Assembly (NCBI GenBank): GCA_041859375.1
Contig: JBHEKP010000264.1
Span: 1 to 15,987, forward strand
Source of the DNA: JBHEKP01 sp041859375
GTDB taxonomy: Bacteria > Hydrogenedentota > Hydrogenedentia > Hydrogenedentales > CAITNO01
Direction of reading: 5' to 3'
DNA: 15,987 bases
The position numbers and the translations under genes are program-made. The notes beneath the pieces are model-generated. The model was not told the DNA's origin and ran no database searches. It was given only the letters and a program-made list of their open reading frames with translations. Positions 13,752-15,987 of the stretch are shown piece by piece (positions within the stretch are counted from its first letter, which is position 1; each line of letters starts with the position of its first letter).

Positions 13752-14711
13752 TCACATGCCGGCCATGAACTGGAACGCCTGGTCCATGAATCCGGGATAA
13801 CCCTCGTGCGCGAAATCGGGATAAACCACCATGCTCTTGGGTGCGGTGATCTTGTTGTACGCGGCGAACTGGCTCGACGGCGGGCAGATTTCGTCCATCA
13901 GCCCGACGGCCATGAGCACCTCGCCGCGGATGCGCGGGGCCAGGTGCTGGCAGTCAATGTAGCCGAGCCGGGTGAAATACTCGTCCTCGCGCTCGTGGCG
14001 CGGATCGTAGAGGCGGAAGAAGGCGCGCAGCTCCTCGTAGGCCTGCTTTGCCAGGTCCATCTCCCACACGCGCCGGTAGTCGCAGAGGAAGGGGCACATG
14101 GGGGCGAGCCGCGCGATGCGCGGTTCGAGCGCGGCGCAGGCCAGGGTGAGCGCGCCGCCCTGGGATCCGCCGATGGCGCCCATCCGGTCCCCGTCCACCT
14201 CCGGCATCGCCGCCACCACCCGCGCAAGCTGCGCCGTGTCGAGGAAGATGGAACGGAAGAGCAGCTTCTCCGGGCCCTCCGCCAGCCCCCGGATGATCTG
14301 GCCGTGGTGGGTGTTGCCCTTCACGCCGCCCACGTCCTCCGACTGGCCGCCCTGGCCGCGCGCGTCCAGCGCCGCCACGGAAAAGCCCCGGGCCACCCAG
14401 CCCAGCTTGTCGTGCCAGTCGCCGGAACTGCCCGTGTAGCCGTGGAACTGGAGCAGCGCGGGGTGGGGCGCGGCGGACCGCGCCGGGCGCAGGTACTTCG
14501 CGTGGATGCGCGCGCCGCCCACGCCGGTGAACCACAGGTCAAAGCATTCCGCGAAGGGCGTCTGGAACGGCGCGGGGACCAGCTCCGGCTCCGGGTCCGT
14601 GTTGTGGTTCTCCGCGAGGGCCTCGTCCCAGAAGGCGTCAAAATCCGCCGGACGCGGGTTGGTTCCCTGATAGTTCCGCAGCTCGTCCAGGGGCATGTCT
14701 ATCATCGGCAT
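13752..14711 (-). CDS. CE7 acetyl esterase (acetyl xylan esterase / cephalosporin C deacetylase)
   Basis: The protein has 319 residues, close to the usual 320-325. CE7 enzymes remove acetyl groups from xylo-oligosaccharides and similar small esters. All family motifs are present: RGQ (118-120), nucleophile S183 in GGSQGG, D273 in GLMDE and H302 in AHEG, forming the alpha/beta-hydrolase triad. YTGSSGDWHDKL around 92-103 holds the conserved oxyanion-side loop. There is no signal peptide, so it works inside the cell on imported oligosaccharides. ATG 14711 has AGGAAG about 10 bases upstream and lies 12 bases after the HAD gene stop. Expected to be co-transcribed with HAD and amidotransferase genes from the promoter at 15550-15578. 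Confidence 0.93.
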   Translation of the reverse strand: MPMIDMPLDELRNYQGTNPRPADFDAFWDEALAENHNTDPEPELVPAPFQTPFAECFDLWFTGVGGARIHAKYLRPARSAAPHPALLQFHGYTGSSGDWHDKLGWVARGFSVAALDARGQGGQSEDVGGVKGNTHHGQIIRGLAEGPEKLLFRSIFLDTAQLARVVAAMPEVDGDRMGAIGGSQGGALTLACAALEPRIARLAPMCPFLCDYRRVWEMDLAKQAYEELRAFFRLYDPRHEREDEYFTRLGYIDCQHLAPRIRGEVLMAVGLMDEICPPSSQFAAYNKITAPKSMVVYPDFAHEGYPGFMDQAFQFMAGM

Positions 14712-14723
14712 GGCGGCGGCTTC

Positions 14724-15482
14724 CTATTCCATTCCTGCCAGGATTTCCGGCAGTTGCGCGTAGTCGGCGCACACCGCGTCGGGGACGTGCCCCTCCAGCG
14801 GGCGGTCCTTCACCACCGTGAGCAGCACGCCCCGCGCGCCCACGGCATGGGGGCCGCCCAGGTCGTTGTGGGGGCGGTCGCCGATGTGGACGATGCTTTC
14901 AATGGGGATGCCGTAATGCCCTGCCACCGCCTCGAACACCGAGGGGTGCGGCTTGGAATGGCCCACCTCGTCGGAGAAGGCGAAAAAGTCGAAGTACTGG
15001 AGCATGCCCGCGTCCTGGAGCAGCAGGCGCAGGTTGCGCCCCGGCGTGACAATCGCGTCGGACACGATGGCCAGCTTGTACTTTCCGTGCAGCCGGGCCA
15101 GCGCCTCCACCGCGCCCGGCGCGGGGTTGGGCTGGTATTCCAGCTCCATCCGCTCAAGGGCGTCCACAAAGGCCGAAAAATCCGGCTCGGGGATGTCGCG
15201 CTTCAGCCCCTCCAGCAGCACGCGCATGCGCTGGTTCACCGGCCAGGTCACATGCTCGTCGTGCCACACCTTGCGGAAGGCCGCGTCGGTCACGTCAAAG
15301 GCCAGATCCGACATCGCCCGGTCAATGGGCGCCTGTTTTGAAAGATACTGAAACAGCAGATCCCGGCGAGCCACCGCCTTGGAGGGCAGCCCCGCCGCCG
15401 CCCGCTTGGGCTCGTCCGAATCGTCGTGAAAAAGGCAGTCCCACAAATCGAAGGTGACCGCGCCGATGGGCCGCTTGGACAT
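14724..15482 (-). CDS. HAD-superfamily hydrolase
   Basis: The protein has 252 residues. HAD enzymes usually hydrolyse phosphate esters through an aspartyl-phosphate. Motif I is FDLWDCLF, giving nucleophile D12; motif II is VSDA; motif III is SKPHP; motif IV is HIGDRPHNDLGG with the metal-binding acids. An all-helical cap of type 1 lies between motifs I and II. The residue two after the nucleophile is tryptophan, not the acid/base aspartate of standard HAD phosphatases, a feature of a known DxW subgroup whose activity is unsure. ATG 15482 follows AGGAG by about 7 bases; the open frame extends 32 codons further but crosses the promoter. It is the first gene of the operon. Confidence 0.9.
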   Translation of the reverse strand: MSKRPIGAVTFDLWDCLFHDDSDEPKRAAAGLPSKAVARRDLLFQYLSKQAPIDRAMSDLAFDVTDAAFRKVWHDEHVTWPVNQRMRVLLEGLKRDIPEPDFSAFVDALERMELEYQPNPAPGAVEALARLHGKYKLAIVSDAIVTPGRNLRLLLQDAGMLQYFDFFAFSDEVGHSKPHPSVFEAVAGHYGIPIESIVHIGDRPHNDLGGPHAVGARGVLLTVVKDRPLEGHVPDAVCADYAQLPEILAGME

Positions 15483-15526
15483 GACCACTCCTTTGCTTGT
15501 TTGGGGAACCCCGGAAACAGCCATTC

Positions 15527-15552
15527 CATCCCCGGCGGTTTTGCCGGGGATG
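15527..15552. promoter_or_regulatory. Candidate operator or leader hairpin, HAD operon
   Basis: CATCCCCGGC (15527-15536) and GCCGGGGATG (15543-15552) form a perfect 10-bp inverted repeat around six bases. It covers the edge of the -10 box and the expected start site, so the transcript would hold only part of it; this favours a DNA-binding site over an RNA hairpin. A second palindrome, GGGGAACCCC, lies at 15503-15512. Confidence 0.45.
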
Positions 15553-15578
15553 ATACCACATTTCCCCGGGCATCCCAA
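15550..15578 (-). promoter_or_regulatory. Promoter of the HAD-esterase-amidotransferase operon
   Basis: On the minus strand TTGGGA (complement of 15573-15578), 17 bases, TATCAT (complement of 15550-15555). Expected start near 15543, about 60 bases before ATG 15482. Confidence 0.55.
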
Positions 15579-15659
15579 TACGCCCGCGAAGCGCCGGAGA
15601 GATCAGCCGTATGCGCGGGGGGGGGGCTAGGTAACGGGGCCGTGCCTGTCCGGCGCGGG

Positions 15660-15769
15660 AAAGCGGCGTCGTTGCCGCCGCACTCCAAAAAAGGTGTGAC
15701 GTGTTCTGGCTGATACCGCATCCGTCACATGTGGAGTGCGGTGGCAGAGCGCAGCGGCGACACCGCTTT
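15660..15769. repeat. Large imperfect inverted repeat (two head-to-head copies)
   Basis: GCCGCCGCACTCCA (15674-15687) is matched by TGGAGTGCGGTGGC (15732-15745) with 13 of 14 bases complementary. Inside it GTGTGACG (15694-15701) faces CGTCACAT (15723-15730). Outside it AAAGCGG (15660-15666) faces CCGCTTT (15763-15769), with about 13 extra bases on the right arm. Both arms read outward from the centre with the same TGGAGTGCGG start, like two copies of one element in opposite directions. No open frame fits. It looks like a small non-coding mobile or REP-like repeat. Confidence 0.55.
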
Positions 15770-15811
15770 GACCGGCGGCTTGGCGAGTGCCGGGGGGCAT
15801 GTGCCACCTCT

Positions 15812-15953
15812 CGTCGCCAAGTTGCACTTGGTGACGGGTGTGTCTTCGAAGTTTTACTTCGTCTTTTCCGTGTGACGGGGTGTTGCCGGGACGCGGTTGG
15901 TTGCGAAGTGTAACTTCGCGGGCACGGGCGTCCCCAAGTACAACGTGGGGACG
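15812..15953. repeat. Cluster of four hairpins with core AAGTnnnACTT
   Basis: Four short palindromes share one core: AAGTTGCACTT (15819-15829), AAGTTTTACTT (15849-15859), AAGTGTAACTT (15906-15916) and a decayed AAGTACAACGT (15936-15946). The flanks differ but stay paired: CGTCGCC with GGTGACG, CG with CG, GCG with CGC, and CGTCCCC with GGGGACG. Members 1-2 and 3-4 are each exactly 30 bases apart. From 15579 to 15987 no credible gene is seen; a run of ten G lies at 15617-15626. Confidence 0.6.
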
Positions 15954-15987
15954 AGAGAACGGGAGTTTGTCCGGCGGTTCAGGCAGA

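Noticed and set aside
12846..15341. An 831-codon open frame on the plus strand
   Set aside because: It runs opposite to three well-supported genes with intact catalytic motifs. Its protein is mostly H, R, V, G and A with no domain, as expected from the antisense of GC-rich genes.
15617..15626. Ten-G run as a phase-variation switch
   Set aside because: It lies in no credible gene and is not between promoter boxes; it may be a sequencing artefact.
15812..15953. CRISPR array
   Set aside because: The repeats are 11-base palindromic cores with differing flanks, not identical 24-37 base repeats with even spacers, and no cas gene is present.

Overview
This is a GC-rich, gene-dense bacterial stretch with no rRNA, tRNA or CRISPR array visible. 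Its mix of genes (alpha-mannosidase end, sulfotransferase, CE7 esterase, oligogalacturonate-lyase-like secreted propeller, sensory [FeFe]-hydrogenase with Rex, glycine-rich RRM protein, pentapeptide and ankyrin proteins) fits an anaerobic or facultative polysaccharide-using member of a PVC/Hydrogenedentota-like lineage. That placement is a guess from gene content, not from a marker gene. Several promoters match the sigma-70 consensus with 17-bp spacers, so ordinary promoter rules seem to apply.

Layout. 2-431: C-terminal end of a GH38 alpha-mannosidase and its terminator. 465-1132 (minus): a serine-recombinase fragment lacking its catalytic domain, behind a consensus promoter and a hairpin leader. 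1318-1906 (plus): an RRM/RGG RNA-binding protein with two possible promoters, a leader that can fold over its own Shine-Dalgarno (SD) sequence, and a terminator. 1933-2361 (plus): a SlyD-like FKBP prolyl isomerase. 2372-3025 (minus): a pentapeptide-repeat protein. 3258-5455 (plus): a sulfotransferase, then a Dpm1-type glycosyltransferase fused to a GtrA membrane domain.

5477-9105 (minus) is a tight three-gene operon: rex, then a group C (sensory) [FeFe]-hydrogenase with PAS domain, then a SpoIIE/PP2C phosphatase with an extra C-terminal domain. It has a near-perfect promoter with a 14-bp palindrome over the expected start of transcription. The likely logic is that Rex reads NADH/NAD+, the hydrogenase-like sensor reads H2 or redox state, and the phosphatase passes the signal to an unknown phosphoprotein.

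9186-10481 (plus) encodes a secreted beta-propeller. 10740-11687 (plus) is the most unusual gene: a signal peptide, an HU-like domain, an EF-Tu domain-2-like barrel and a second HU-like domain in one protein. 11756-15578 (minus) is a five-gene run: HAD hydrolase, CE7 esterase, class I glutamine amidotransferase, and two tandem membrane-anchored ankyrin proteins. The first ankyrin gene has an in-frame amber codon three codons after its best start. 15579-15987 has no credible gene but holds a large inverted repeat and four short hairpins sharing the core AAGTnnnACTT.
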